Assembly: GCF_002836945.1 (NCBI RefSeq)
Contig: NZ_NIJM01000006.1
Coordinates: forward strand, 58,646-122,645
DNA length: 64,000 nt
Direction: 5' to 3'
Source: Shewanella chilikensis
GTDB taxonomy: Bacteria > Pseudomonadota > Gammaproteobacteria > Enterobacterales > Shewanellaceae
Position 1 is the first letter of the stretch. Every line of letters starts with the position of its first letter. Under the pieces are notes generated by a model. That model was not told the origin of the DNA. It did not search any database and was given only the letters and a program-made list of their open reading frames with translations. Positions 17,522 through 27,605 of this stretch are shown one piece after another. A program made the position numbers and the translations under genes.

Positions 17522-20500
17522 TCAATCTGAACCTGAGCCTATGTTTATCTGCGCCTGCTGCCGGGCGATAGCGGCATTGAGCCTGTCTTTGACATGGCCG
17601 GGCGACTTGGTGTTATAGGACAAGAGTCGATACATGGCCGGGATCACCAACAGGGTGACAAAGGTCGCAAACGCCATACCGAAGAACACCACAGTACCCA
17701 CGGCAATACGGCTCTCAGAGCCGGCACCAGTGGAGAAGATAAGCGGAATCGCGCCGACAATCGCGGTGAAGGAGGTCATCAGGATAGGCCGCAAACGCCG
17801 CGCTGAGGCATCGATAACCGCCTGTTCGAAGGCCAGCCCCTTGTCTCGCAGTTGGTTGGCAAATTCGACGATCAGAATCCCGTTCTTGGTTACCATGCCT
17901 ATCAACATGATCATCCCTATCTGGCTGTAGAGGTTGAGTCCTTGTTGTGTCAGCCACAGACCAAGGAAGCCGCCGAATACCCCCATAGGGACGGTCAACA
18001 TCACCACCAGTGGGTTGATAAAGCTTTCGAACTGAGCCGCCAGCACCAGATAAACCACCAAGAGGGCCAAACCGAATACCAGCAGCATGCTGCTCTGGTT
18101 TTCCTTGAAGTCTTTCGACTCACCTGTGTAGCTGATACTGATATCACCGGGCAGGGATTCAATCGCCTTGGCGTCGAGGAAATCCAGTGCTTCCCCCAGA
18201 GTGGCGCCATCCATGAGGTTAGCCTTGATGGTGATGGATTTTTGTTTATTGGTATGGCTCAGTCGCTGCGGCGAGGCCACTTCTTCGATATGCGCCAGGC
18301 TGTCGAGGGTAACCAGCTCGCCCTTGGTGGTCCGCATATAGATCTGGCTGAGGTCGCTCATGCTGCTGAACTGTTTTTCATCCCCGCGCACGTAGACATC
18401 ATACTCTTCACCCCTGTCCACATAAGTGGTTTGCTTGCGGCCGCCGAGCATCACCTCCAGGGTTTCCGAAACATCGGCAACACTGACACCAAGCTCTGCC
18501 GCCCTTTGTCGGTCAACCGTGACCAGAAGCTCAGGGGTGGTTTCGGCATAATCCAGATCGGCGCCGCGCATCAGGCCACTGCTGTTGGCCTCCTGTTGCA
18601 GCAGCTGTGCCCATTTGAACAGCTCTTTATAGTCGGATCCGCCGATAACAAACTGCACCGGCTCACTGGAGCGTCCACGGAAGCCGGGTAACATGGGACG
18701 CACCATCACATCGGGAATATCTTTCAATACTTGGGCTATCATCACCAGCGCCTGATCGGCGTTGATATCCCTGTCCTCCCAATCCTCGAGCTGCATGATC
18801 ACAAAACCTGTTTGATCACCGGCGCGGCCACCAAAGGCCGGCGCCTGCACACTGAAGGACTTGAGCACGCCCTGGCCCAGCAGCGGCATCAGCCTATCCT
18901 GTACTATATCCATGTTGGCTGTCATGCGGTTATAGCTGGTGCCTTCGGCGCCCTTGATAAAGGCGAAGATCACTCCGCGGTCTTCCTGCGGCGCCAGCTG
19001 TGCAGGAATATGGTTTACCAGCAAGGCACTGCCGCCGATACAGGCGAGGATCACCAGGGGCGCCGCAACCTTGTGACGTATGGCAATGGCCACCATGGCG
19101 CGATACTTAAGCTCGAGCGCCGCAAAGAATCGATTCAAGGCGCGGTTGAAGGCGTTGGGTTTGACATTGGCCTTGAGCAACTGGCTGCTGAGCACAGGTG
19201 TCAGTGTTAGCGCGACCAGGGATGAGAACAGTACAGACACCGCCAGCAGCACGGAAAACTCGGTGAACAGCAAGCCGACCATGCCTTCCATAAAGGAGAT
19301 GGGCAGAAATACCATCACCAATACCGCCGTGGTGGCAATAACGGCAAAGCCCACTTCGCGGGTGCCCTTGTAGGCGGCCAGCAGCGGATCTTCCCCGCGC
19401 TCTATGTGGTGAAAGATATTCTCTACCACCACAATGGCGTCATCCACCACCAGGCCTATGGCCAGGATCAGTGCCATCAGGGTCAGCAGGTTGATGGAAA
19501 AGCCCAAGAAGTAGGCGGCCATAAAGGCCGAGATCAGCGATACCGGCACAGTCACAGCAGGAATAAGCGTTGCCCGCAGCTGGCCGATAAAAATATACAG
19601 TACCAGCAGTACCAGCGCCGCCGTGATATAGAGGGTGTAATACACCTCGTCTATGGCCTGATCGATAAACACGGTCGAGTCGTAGTCCACATATAGCTGG
19701 GTACCGGCCGGCAAAAACTTTTGCAGTGCGTCCACCTGCTTGTAAACATCTTTGGCGACATCCAGCGGGTTGGCATCCGATTGCGGCACTATCCCCAGGC
19801 TGAGGTTGACTATGCCATTGCTCTTGAAAGTGGAGTTTTCATTCTCGGCGCCGACAAACACCTCGGCCACATCCTTGAGATAAACCGGCGAGCCGTTTGC
19901 GCTGCTGACCTGCAGATAGTCGAATTGCTCAGGGCTCAGATAGAGGCGGGCGGTGCGCACTGTCATCACTGTGGTGTCGTTACGCAGCTCGCCGCCGGGG
20001 GATTCCATATTCTCCGCCTTGAGGGCTGTAAGGATATCCTGCACAGTGACATTGCGACCGGCCATCTGCTCAGGCTTGAGGCGCACATACATCACCTTGT
20101 AGAGACCACCTGAGATATCCACCGAGCTGACCCCTGTGATCAGGTTGAACTTATCTTCCAGTACCCGGCGGGAATAGTCAGTGAGCTGGGTACGATCCAT
20201 CTCGCTGGAGCTCAAGTTGACATAGATGGAGGGCTCGCCCGAGCCGTTGTCTTTGGAGACTACCGGGTCGTTGGCCTCTTCCGGCAGCCTGCGCTGCGCC
20301 CTGGCCACCGCATCACGGACATCGCTCACCCCTTCGGTGAGATTCCAGCCCAATTTGAAGGTCACAGTGATCCGCGACATGCCGTTGCGGCTCACCGAGG
20401 TGATTTCATCGATACCGCTGATGCCTGTCAGCTCATCCTCAAGGTTTTTAGTGACCTGACTCTCCATGATAGAGGCGCTGGCCCCTTCATAGGTGGTCAT

Positions 20501-20641
20501 CACAGTGACGACCGGGCTCTCCACATCCGGCATTTCCCGCACCGACAGCTTGCTGAAAGACACCAGACCAAAGACACACAAAAGCAGGCTCAGCACTATG
20601 GCACTGATTGGCCGTTTGACCGATACATCGGATAACAACAT
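17522..20641 (-). CDS. RND multidrug efflux permease (HAE1 family)
   Basis: Inner-membrane proton-driven exporter of the AcrB superfamily, 1039 residues, with 12 expected transmembrane helices and two large periplasmic loops. The proton-relay Asp pair is present in LAIGLVVDDAIVVVENI near residue 400. The N-terminus LSDVSVKRPISAIVLSLLL and the motif GVFGGFLGLWLTQQGLNLYSQIG are typical of this family. Its start overlaps the adaptor stop by one base, so the two are coupled. No outer-membrane factor or regulator is adjacent, so it probably uses a TolC encoded elsewhere. Substrates cannot be inferred. Confidence 0.93.
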   Translation of the reverse strand: MLLSDVSVKRPISAIVLSLLLCVFGLVSFSKLSVREMPDVESPVVTVMTTYEGASASIMESQVTKNLEDELTGISGIDEITSVSRNGMSRITVTFKLGWNLTEGVSDVRDAVARAQRRLPEEANDPVVSKDNGSGEPSIYVNLSSSEMDRTQLTDYSRRVLEDKFNLITGVSSVDISGGLYKVMYVRLKPEQMAGRNVTVQDILTALKAENMESPGGELRNDTTVMTVRTARLYLSPEQFDYLQVSSANGSPVYLKDVAEVFVGAENENSTFKSNGIVNLSLGIVPQSDANPLDVAKDVYKQVDALQKFLPAGTQLYVDYDSTVFIDQAIDEVYYTLYITAALVLLVLYIFIGQLRATLIPAVTVPVSLISAFMAAYFLGFSINLLTLMALILAIGLVVDDAIVVVENIFHHIERGEDPLLAAYKGTREVGFAVIATTAVLVMVFLPISFMEGMVGLLFTEFSVLLAVSVLFSSLVALTLTPVLSSQLLKANVKPNAFNRALNRFFAALELKYRAMVAIAIRHKVAAPLVILACIGGSALLVNHIPAQLAPQEDRGVIFAFIKGAEGTSYNRMTANMDIVQDRLMPLLGQGVLKSFSVQAPAFGGRAGDQTGFVIMQLEDWEDRDINADQALVMIAQVLKDIPDVMVRPMLPGFRGRSSEPVQFVIGGSDYKELFKWAQLLQQEANSSGLMRGADLDYAETTPELLVTVDRQRAAELGVSVADVSETLEVMLGGRKQTTYVDRGEEYDVYVRGDEKQFSSMSDLSQIYMRTTKGELVTLDSLAHIEEVASPQRLSHTNKQKSITIKANLMDGATLGEALDFLDAKAIESLPGDISISYTGESKDFKENQSSMLLVFGLALLVVYLVLAAQFESFINPLVVMLTVPMGVFGGFLGLWLTQQGLNLYSQIGMIMLIGMVTKNGILIVEFANQLRDKGLAFEQAVIDASARRLRPILMTSFTAIVGAIPLIFSTGAGSESRIAVGTVVFFGMAFATFVTLLVIPAMYRLLSYNTKSPGHVKDRLNAAIARQQAQINIGSGSD

Positions 20642-21738
20642 CAGTGAAGCTCCCCGGTCTGCTGTACTGCTTCGGCGGTCAAGGGCTTGACACTGGCGCC
20701 ATCACGAATATTCACCAGCCCCTGAACAACAATGCGATCCCCCTGGCTGACGCCATCTGTGATCAGCACCAGATTGTCGACCCGGGCGCCCAGATGCACT
20801 TCGGTGCGGTGGGCTATGCTGCTTTCATCTATGCGATAGACATAACGCTTGGTGCCGGAATACTCCAACGCCTGCACCGGCACTACCGCCTGATGCAGTG
20901 GTGGGAAGGTCAGGGTGGCCGACAACATCATGCCAGGCCTCAAGTGTTTGTTTGGGTTGTTGAACTCTACCCTTACCCTGACATTGAGTGTATCCGGGTT
21001 GACTCTGGGATCTATGGCAACAACCTTGCCCTGAAATAGTTGGCCGTTCCAGGCACTGCTGCTGCCTTGTACCTGCATGCCGACACTCAGTTGCGACAGA
21101 TAAGACTCGGGCACCTGCAGATCGAGCCGCAACAAGCTCAGATCATCGAGACTCAAGAGTTCGGTTCCTTGGCTCACCAGCTTACCCTTGCTGAAATCCA
21201 CCAGGCCCACTGTACCGGAAAAGGGAGCCCGCAGATGATGGTAGGATAGTTCGGCCCTGGCCGAGGCCAGCCTGGCTTCGGCGATACTGACGCTGGCGCG
21301 TTGGGCATCAATTTCTGTCTGGGTAATGGCGTTGCGGCCGATCAGTTTTTCATATTCGCCCAACTTACGCCGCTCATCGGCCAGATAAGATTCGGCTTCC
21401 ATCACTGCCGCCTTGGCCTTGGATTCTTCCAAAACCAGCAAGAGTTCACCTGCCTTCACCTCTTGATTGGAGCGCACTGCGATAGCGTCTATCTTGCCGG
21501 CGACTTGAGGCGCTATGGTGACCGAGCGTTCTGCTTCCAGCTTGCCTATCAGAGTCAGGGATTGCGCCAGGGATTGCTCTGTGACTGTGGCGGTAATTAC
21601 GGGAACGGCGGCTTTGCCCATCCCCATCCCCATGCCTGAGCCGGGCTTTTTGACGGTATTTTCTGCCGTTGGCGTCAATAGGAGATAGGTGGCCACACAA
21701 AGGCCAAGGACCACTAGTCCTATGTAGCTTTTCTTCAT
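20641..21738 (-). CDS. RND efflux periplasmic adaptor (membrane fusion protein)
   Basis: A 365-residue HlyD/AcrA-type adaptor linking the RND pump to an outer-membrane channel. It has an N-terminal membrane anchor or signal (residues 5–22), then a flexible Gly/Met run GSGMGMGMGK near 35, a lipoyl half-motif (APQVAGKIDAI), a short alpha-hairpin and the second lipoyl half (LRAPFSGTVGLVDFSKG). No lipobox Cys is seen. It precedes the pump gene with a one-base overlap. Confidence 0.93.
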   Translation of the reverse strand: MKKSYIGLVVLGLCVATYLLLTPTAENTVKKPGSGMGMGMGKAAVPVITATVTEQSLAQSLTLIGKLEAERSVTIAPQVAGKIDAIAVRSNQEVKAGELLLVLEESKAKAAVMEAESYLADERRKLGEYEKLIGRNAITQTEIDAQRASVSIAEARLASARAELSYHHLRAPFSGTVGLVDFSKGKLVSQGTELLSLDDLSLLRLDLQVPESYLSQLSVGMQVQGSSSAWNGQLFQGKVVAIDPRVNPDTLNVRVRVEFNNPNKHLRPGMMLSATLTFPPLHQAVVPVQALEYSGTKRYVYRIDESSIAHRTEVHLGARVDNLVLITDGVSQGDRIVVQGLVNIRDGASVKPLTAEAVQQTGELH

Positions 21739-21928
21739 GGTGTCTTATCTGATTCCGGTAGAGGTCCATTGCGGATCTTGAGGGCACCTATTTTACGTTA
21801 GCCTTATGCATAAAGCTGGTAAATGAGTGTAAAAAAGCGCAAATTCCAGTACGAAAATGTGACTGGAAAATCGATTTACGTAACCGCCTCTGGCCTATGC
21901 TATTTGAATGACGTGATGTTCAGGGAAT

Positions 21929-21959
21929 AAAAAACGGAGGCAGCTACCTCCGTTTTTTT
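21929..21959. terminator. terminator of ettA, probably bidirectional
   Basis: ACGGAGG and CCTCCGT pair across a 6-base loop (21934–21953), with A-runs on the left and T-runs on the right, giving U-tracts on both strands. It lies between ettA and the RND adaptor promoter region. Confidence 0.88.
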
Positions 21960-21990
21960 ATGTATGACTGTGGGTATTGCCCTTGAGGCC

Positions 21991-23658
21991 CTACTTGGTC
22001 ATCCGCTTGTACTTGAGTCTGTGCGGCTCAATCACATCGGCACCGAATTGGTTTTTCAGCCAGGCCGAGTATTCTGTGTAGTTACCTTCGTAGAAGTTAA
22101 CCTGACCCTCGTCACGGTAGTCGAGGATGTGAGTACAGATACGGTCGAGGAACCAACGGTCGTGCGAGATCACCATGGCGCAGCCCGGGAATTCCAACAG
22201 CGCTTCTTCCAGTGCCCGCAGAGTTTCCACGTCCAGATCGTTGGTCGGTTCGTCGAGCAGCAACACGTTGCCGCCGGCTTGCAGCAGCTTGGCCAGATGC
22301 ACCCGGTTACGTTCACCACCGGAAAGTGAGCCGATGATCTTCTGCTGATCGCCACCACGGAAGTTGAAGCGACCGACATAGGCGCGGCTCGGGATCTCCA
22401 GATTGTTGATCCGCATTATGTCCTGACCGCCGGAAATCTCTTCCCAAACCGTGTTCTTGTCGTTCATCGAGTCACGGAACTGTTCCACAGAGGCGATTTG
22501 TACCGTATCACCTATCTCGATTTCACCGCTGTCCGGTTGTTCGGCGCCACTGAGCATTCTGAACAGGGTCGACTTACCGGCACCGTTGGCACCGATAATA
22601 CCGACGATGGCGCCCTTGGGAACACTGAAGCTTAAGTTGTCTATCAGAATGCGGTCACCATAGCTCTTGGTGAGATTACGCACCTCAATTACCTTGTCAC
22701 CCAGACGAGGACCGGGCGGAATAAACAGCTCATTGGTCTCGTTGCGGCGCTGATAATCTGAGCTGTTCAGCTCTTCGAAGCGGGCCATACGGGCCTTGCC
22801 CTTGGACTGACGTCCCTTGGCACCCTGACGCACCCACTCCAATTCCTTGGCGATCGTCTTCTGGCGGGCGCTTTCGCTGGCGGCTTCCTGCTTCAGACGG
22901 GCATCTTTCTGCTCCAGCCAGGAGGAGTAGTTGCCCTGCCATGGGATACCTTCACCCCGGTCCAGTTCCAGGATCCAGCCGGCGGCATTGTCGAGGAAGT
23001 AACGGTCGTGGGTAATGGCGACTACAGTGCCTGAGTATTCCTGCAGGAAGTGCTCCAGCCAGGCAACGGATTCGGCATCCAGGTGGTTGGTCGGTTCGTC
23101 CAGCAGCAGCATCTCCGGCTTTTCCAGCAGCAGACGACAAATGGCCACCCGGCGACGTTCACCCCCGGAGAGCACCTCCACCTTGGCGTCCCATTCCGGC
23201 AGACGCAGGGCGTTGGCGGCGCGCTCGAGAATGTTGTCCAGATTATGGGCATCCTGCGCTTGAATGATGGCTTCCAGCTCGCCTTGCTCCTTGGCCAGGG
23301 CGTCGAAGTCGGCATCCGGCTCGGCATAGGCCGCATAGACTTCATCCAGACGCTTGAGGGCGTTTTTGGCTTCGCTGACGGCTTCTTCTATGGTTTCCCG
23401 TACTGTCTTGTTGGGATCAAGCTGGGGCTCCTGGGGCAGGTAACCTATCTTGAGTCCCGGCATGGGACGGGCTTCACCTTCAATTTCGGTGTCCAGACCT
23501 GCCATGATTTTCAACAGGGTGGATTTACCCGAGCCGTTGAGACCCAGGACACCAATTTTGGCGCCGGGGAAGAAACTCAATGAAATATCTTTGAGGATCT
23601 GCTTTTTGGGCGGCACTATTTTGCCGACCCTCAGCATGCTGTATACAAACTGAGCCAT
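21991..23658 (-). CDS. ettA: energy-dependent translational throttle EttA (ABC-F ATPase)
   Basis: Cytoplasmic ABC-F protein of 555 residues that binds the ribosomal E site and gates the first peptide bond according to the ATP/ADP ratio. Two ABC domains are visible: Walker A GLNGSGKSTLL near residue 39 and GANGAGKSTLF near 352. The ABC signatures are LSGGERRRVA and LSGGERNRVH, with Walker B LLLDEPTNHLD and LLLDEPTNDLD. The EttA-specific arm follows QLDPNKTVRETIEEAV. Length and the N-terminus MAQFVYSMLRVGK match EttA rather than Uup or YheS. It is monocistronic, with its own terminator. Confidence 0.95.
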   Translation of the reverse strand: MAQFVYSMLRVGKIVPPKKQILKDISLSFFPGAKIGVLGLNGSGKSTLLKIMAGLDTEIEGEARPMPGLKIGYLPQEPQLDPNKTVRETIEEAVSEAKNALKRLDEVYAAYAEPDADFDALAKEQGELEAIIQAQDAHNLDNILERAANALRLPEWDAKVEVLSGGERRRVAICRLLLEKPEMLLLDEPTNHLDAESVAWLEHFLQEYSGTVVAITHDRYFLDNAAGWILELDRGEGIPWQGNYSSWLEQKDARLKQEAASESARQKTIAKELEWVRQGAKGRQSKGKARMARFEELNSSDYQRRNETNELFIPPGPRLGDKVIEVRNLTKSYGDRILIDNLSFSVPKGAIVGIIGANGAGKSTLFRMLSGAEQPDSGEIEIGDTVQIASVEQFRDSMNDKNTVWEEISGGQDIMRINNLEIPSRAYVGRFNFRGGDQQKIIGSLSGGERNRVHLAKLLQAGGNVLLLDEPTNDLDVETLRALEEALLEFPGCAMVISHDRWFLDRICTHILDYRDEGQVNFYEGNYTEYSAWLKNQFGADVIEPHRLKYKRMTK

Positions 23659-23886
23659 ATTGTTTCTCTGTTGTCCTGAACTGAGTTTTCCTAAACTGGC
23701 GGCAGTTTACCAATTTGCCAGGGCTCCTGCCAGATGCGGCCGGATAGCGGCACCATTGTTCAGCAAATGAAACATAGTCATCTGCTGACACAAGGATTTT
23801 CATCATCCTGCGACTGGGATATTTGTCACACTCAGAGTAGAATACCGCGCAACCCTACCAATAAGATTTGCCAGCTGGAGTGACAG

Positions 23887-25140
23887 ATGCTGAAGAAAAG
23901 TATGAACATTGCCGACTATGATCCTGAGCTGTTCAAGGCGATTGAGGATGAAACCCGTCGTCAGGAAGAGCACATTGAGCTGATCGCCTCCGAAAACTAC
24001 ACCAGTCCCAGAGTCATGGAAGCCCAGGGCTCACAACTGACCAACAAGTATGCCGAAGGTTATCCCGGCAAGCGTTACTACGGTGGTTGTGAGTATGTCG
24101 ATGTGGTGGAGACTCTGGCAATTGAGCGTGCCAAGCAGCTGTTTGGCGCTACTTACGCCAACGTTCAGCCACACTCAGGTTCACAGGCCAACAGCGCGGT
24201 TTATATGGCGTTGCTGCAACCCGGCGATACCGTACTGGGGATGAACCTGGCTCACGGTGGTCACCTGACCCACGGCTCTCCGGTTAACTTTTCCGGCAAG
24301 CTGTACAACATCATCCCTTACGGTATCGATGAGTCTGGCAAGATTGACTACAGCGAACTCGAAACGCTGGCGCTGGAACACAAGCCCAAGATGATCATCG
24401 GCGGCTTCTCGGCCTACTCAGGCATAGTTGACTGGGCTCGCATGCGCGAAATCGCTGACAAAATTGGCGCTTACCTGTTTGTCGATATGGCACACGTAGC
24501 TGGTCTTATCGCTGCCGGTGTTTATCCTAACCCTGTGCCGCATGCCCACGTGGTGACGTCGACTACTCACAAGACACTGGCCGGTCCCCGCGGCGGTGTG
24601 ATTCTGTCGGCTGCCGACGATGAAGATCTGTACAAGAAGCTGAACTCCGCGGTATTCCCGGGCGGTCAGGGTGGTCCTCTGATGCACGTTATCGCCGGTA
24701 AAGCCGTAGCCTTCAAAGAAGCATTGGAGCCGGAATTCAAGACCTATCAGCAGCAGGTGGTCAACAACGCCAAGGCCATGGTTGAGGTGTTCCTCGAGCG
24801 CGGTTACAAGATAGTTTCCGGCGGTACAGATAACCATCTGATGCTGGTGGATCTGATTGGCCGTGAGCTGACCGGTAAAGAAGCCGACGCCGCTCTGGGC
24901 CGCGCCAACATCACAGTCAACAAGAACTCAGTGCCTAACGACCCCCGCTCACCCTTTGTGACCTCCGGGGTGCGTATCGGTACACCGGCCATCACTCGCC
25001 GCGGCTTCAAGGAAGCCGAAGCCCGTGAACTGACCGGCTGGATCTGTGATGTGCTCGACAATGCTCACGATGACGCCGTTATCGAGCGCGTGAAGGGCCA
25101 GGTGCTGGAACTGTGCGCTCGCTTCCCTGTTTACGGTTAA
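23887..25140 (+). CDS. glyA: serine hydroxymethyltransferase
   Basis: PLP enzyme that interconverts serine and glycine while charging tetrahydrofolate with a one-carbon unit. Its 417 residues equal the E. coli length, and the N-terminus [16 protein letters not shown] matches. The PLP lysine lies in [16 protein letters not shown] at about residue 229. A strong terminator follows. It provides methylene-THF to the cell and is not obviously co-regulated with the adjacent nrdR–rib cluster. Confidence 0.97.
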   Translation: MLKKSMNIADYDPELFKAIEDETRRQEEHIELIASENYTSPRVMEAQGSQLTNKYAEGYPGKRYYGGCEYVDVVETLAIERAKQLFGATYANVQPHSGSQANSAVYMALLQPGDTVLGMNLAHGGHLTHGSPVNFSGKLYNIIPYGIDESGKIDYSELETLALEHKPKMIIGGFSAYSGIVDWARMREIADKIGAYLFVDMAHVAGLIAAGVYPNPVPHAHVVTSTTHKTLAGPRGGVILSAADDEDLYKKLNSAVFPGGQGGPLMHVIAGKAVAFKEALEPEFKTYQQQVVNNAKAMVEVFLERGYKIVSGGTDNHLMLVDLIGRELTGKEADAALGRANITVNKNSVPNDPRSPFVTSGVRIGTPAITRRGFKEAEARELTGWICDVLDNAHDDAVIERVKGQVLELCARFPVYG

Positions 25141-25168
25141 CCTTTTCAAGGGAATAGGATAAACTTCG

Positions 25169-25196
25169 ATGGCCGCTGAATTAAGCGGCCATTTTT
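25169..25196 (+). terminator. glyA terminator
   Basis: ATGGCCGCT at 25169–25177 pairs with AGCGGCCAT at 25184–25192, with a 6-base loop, followed by a T-run. It lies 28 bases after the glyA stop. Confidence 0.88.
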
Positions 25197-25249
25197 ATTT
25201 CTGCCATTTAGCAGCAGCGGCTGCCGGCAACTGAGCACCAGGAGGCATA

Positions 25250-25702
25250 ATGCATTGTCCATTTTGCAGCGCGACGGATACCAAGGTGATAGATTCCAGG
25301 CTGGTGGCAGACGGTCATCAGGTGCGCCGTCGCCGGGAATGTACTCTGTGTCATGAACGCTTTACTACCTTTGAAGGTGCCGAGCTCGTCATGCCCAGAG
25401 TGATCAAGCGCGATGGCAGCAGGCAGCCGTTCGATGAGGACAAGCTGCGCGGCGGTATGCTGCGCGCCGCCGAGAAACGTCCGGTTTCCATGGATAAGAT
25501 TGAAGAGGCGATCAGCAAGATCAAGTCTACCCTCAGAGCCACAGGCGAGCGGGAAGTGACCTCGGAAATGATCGGCAACCTGATGATGGATCATCTTATC
25601 GAGCTGGATAAGGTGGCCTATATTCGCTTTGCCTCCGTGTATCGTGCCTTTGAAGATGTGTCAGAGTTTGGTGAAGCGATTGCCAAGCTGGAGAAAAAAT
25701 AG
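25250..25702 (+). CDS. nrdR: transcriptional repressor NrdR
   Basis: ATP/dATP-sensing repressor of ribonucleotide reductase genes. The 150 residues begin with a zinc ribbon ([15 protein letters not shown] and [12 protein letters not shown], four Cys) and continue with an ATP-cone domain ([20 protein letters not shown]). It heads the conserved nrdR–rib–nusB cluster, with ribD starting 40 bases later. Identification is firm. Confidence 0.97.
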   Translation: MHCPFCSATDTKVIDSRLVADGHQVRRRRECTLCHERFTTFEGAELVMPRVIKRDGSRQPFDEDKLRGGMLRAAEKRPVSMDKIEEAISKIKSTLRATGEREVTSEMIGNLMMDHLIELDKVAYIRFASVYRAFEDVSEFGEAIAKLEKK

Positions 25703-25742
25703 GCTGTCAGTCACAGCCAACTGTTAAGTAACGGAAACCCCC

Positions 25743-26867
25743 ATGTGGTCCAATACTGATATCGCCATGATGAGCCGCGCCATAATGCTGGCTCGCCGTG
25801 GCCGTTATACAACCCGTCCCAACCCCAATGTCGGCTGCGTTATCATAGATGCCGATGGCAAGATTGTCGGCGAAGGCTGGCATCAGCGTGCCGGTGAGCC
25901 CCATGCCGAAGTACATGCCCTGAAAATGGCCGCTGACAAGGCCCGCGGCGCTACTGCCTATGTCACCCTCGAACCCTGCAGTCACTATGGTCGCACGCCG
26001 CCCTGTGCCGAAGCCTTAATTAAACATGGCCTCAAGCGGGTGGTGGTGGCAATGACAGATCCCAACCCTCAGGTGGCCGGCCGAGGTATCGGCATGCTGC
26101 AGGAAGCCGGGGTTCAGGTGCAGAGCGGTCTCTTGGCCGAACAGGCCAGAGCGTTGAATCCAGGCTTTTTATCGCGGATGGAGCGAAATCGCCCCTGGGT
26201 CACTCTCAAGCTGGCGGCGAGTCTCGATGGCAAGACGGCGTTGGCCAACGGCGAGTCCAAGTGGATAACCGGCCCCGAGGCGCGCCGCGACGTGCAAAGG
26301 CTCAGGGCCCGCAGCTGCGCTCTGCTCACCGGCATTGAAACCGTATTGGCCGATGACCCCTCCCTGAATGTCCGGCACGCTGAGCTTGGCAGTCTGGGTG
26401 AAACCCTCAGCGAGCAGGAGCTTATTCAACCGCTGCGGGTGATACTCGACAGCAACTGCCGTATGCCGCTCGATGCCAGGTTATTGAAGATTGTCAGCCC
26501 AGTGCTCTTGGTCAGCTGCCGCCCCTATGAGGATGAGTTCCTAGCCGCTTTGCCGCCTTATGTCACCACTTTGGTGTTGGTCGGTGAAGACAACAGAGTC
26601 GATATCACAGCGCTGCTGCAACACCTGAGCCAGAGCTGTAATGCGGTTTTGGTCGAGGCCGGGGCAACGCTTTGCGGCGCCTTTATTACCGCGGGACTGG
26701 CCGATGAGCTGTTGCTCTACCAAGCCCCGAAACTGCTTGGCGCAGCTGGCCGAAACCTGCTGGCCTTGCCAAACTATCAGCAGATAGCCGATACCCCGGC
26801 GATACGGGTAACTGATCAACGTAAGCTTGGCAATGATACCCGGCTTACTCTCAAGATAGGTGATTGA
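25743..26867 (+). CDS. ribD: bifunctional riboflavin deaminase/reductase RibD
   Basis: Catalyses the second and third steps of riboflavin synthesis: deamination of the pyrimidine product of GTP cyclohydrolase II, then NADPH reduction of its ribosyl side chain. The 374 residues have a zinc deaminase at the N-terminus (PHAEVHALKMA and LEPCSHYGRTPPCAEAL) and a DHFR-like reductase at the C-terminus from about residue 150 (WVTLKLAASLDGKTA). Its stop abuts the ribE start with no gap. Confidence 0.96.
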   Translation: MWSNTDIAMMSRAIMLARRGRYTTRPNPNVGCVIIDADGKIVGEGWHQRAGEPHAEVHALKMAADKARGATAYVTLEPCSHYGRTPPCAEALIKHGLKRVVVAMTDPNPQVAGRGIGMLQEAGVQVQSGLLAEQARALNPGFLSRMERNRPWVTLKLAASLDGKTALANGESKWITGPEARRDVQRLRARSCALLTGIETVLADDPSLNVRHAELGSLGETLSEQELIQPLRVILDSNCRMPLDARLLKIVSPVLLVSCRPYEDEFLAALPPYVTTLVLVGEDNRVDITALLQHLSQSCNAVLVEAGATLCGAFITAGLADELLLYQAPKLLGAAGRNLLALPNYQQIADTPAIRVTDQRKLGNDTRLTLKIGD

Positions 26868-27524
26868 ATGTTTACCGGAATAATTGAAGCTGTCGGTACA
26901 ATACGGGCACTGGAGCGCCGTGGTGATGATATTCGTCTGACTGTGGCCAGCGGCAAGCTGGATCTTGGCGATGTCCAATTGGGTGACAGCATTGCCACCA
27001 ACGGCGTGTGTCTGACCGTGGTTGAACGCCTGGCGGATGGTTATGTGGCCGATATTTCGGCTGAAACCGTTAGCCTCACCGGCTTTGACCGCTACAGTGT
27101 CGGCACCAAAGTCAACCTGGAAAAGGCGGTCACGCCAAACACCCGCTTGGGCGGGCATCTGGTCAGTGGCCATGTGGATGGTATGGCGCGGGTCATCAGC
27201 GTGACCCCAAGGGGCAAGGCGCTGGAGTTTTGGCTTGAGGCGCCTGCTGAGCTTGCCCGTTACATTGCCCATAAAGGCTCCATTACCGTCGATGGCGTCA
27301 GCCTTACGGTCAACGAAGTGGATGGCCGCAATTTCCGTCTCACCATAGTGCCGCACACCGCCAGCGAAACTACTTTGCTTGATCTACGTCCCGGAGTTCA
27401 GGTGAATCTGGAGGTGGATCAGATAGCCCGCTATCTTGAACGTCTGATGCAGCACGAAGAGGAAGGGCAGCCCAGCGAAGGCGTGACTCTTGCTATGCTC
27501 GCCAAGGCCGGTTTCATGCGCTAG
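26868..27524 (+). CDS. ribE: riboflavin synthase, alpha subunit
   Basis: Dismutates two 6,7-dimethyl-8-ribityllumazine molecules into riboflavin. The 218 residues are two homologous barrel repeats, each with the signature seen in MFTGIIEAVG/GVCLTVVE and GHLVSGHVDG/GVSLTVNEVDGRNF. In E. coli nomenclature this gene is ribC; ribE is the usual name elsewhere. It directly follows ribD and is 81 bases before ribBX. Confidence 0.96.
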   Translation: MFTGIIEAVGTIRALERRGDDIRLTVASGKLDLGDVQLGDSIATNGVCLTVVERLADGYVADISAETVSLTGFDRYSVGTKVNLEKAVTPNTRLGGHLVSGHVDGMARVISVTPRGKALEFWLEAPAELARYIAHKGSITVDGVSLTVNEVDGRNFRLTIVPHTASETTLLDLRPGVQVNLEVDQIARYLERLMQHEEEGQPSEGVTLAMLAKAGFMR

Positions 27525-27605
27525 ATGTGCGCAAGCACACTGGTTATCGCGCGCTAACAGGTTAGAATTCATTGATTACACAGAACAAGAGATAAAGGTC
27601 TTACA

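Noticed and set aside
17852..18691. 279-residue ORF antisense to the RND pump
   Set aside because: Rich in His and Gln, as expected for the opposite strand of a membrane-protein gene; no signal, domain or start site.
25703..25742. FMN riboswitch ahead of the rib genes
   Set aside because: The gaps before ribD, ribE, ribBX and ribH are too short or lack the RFN core motifs.
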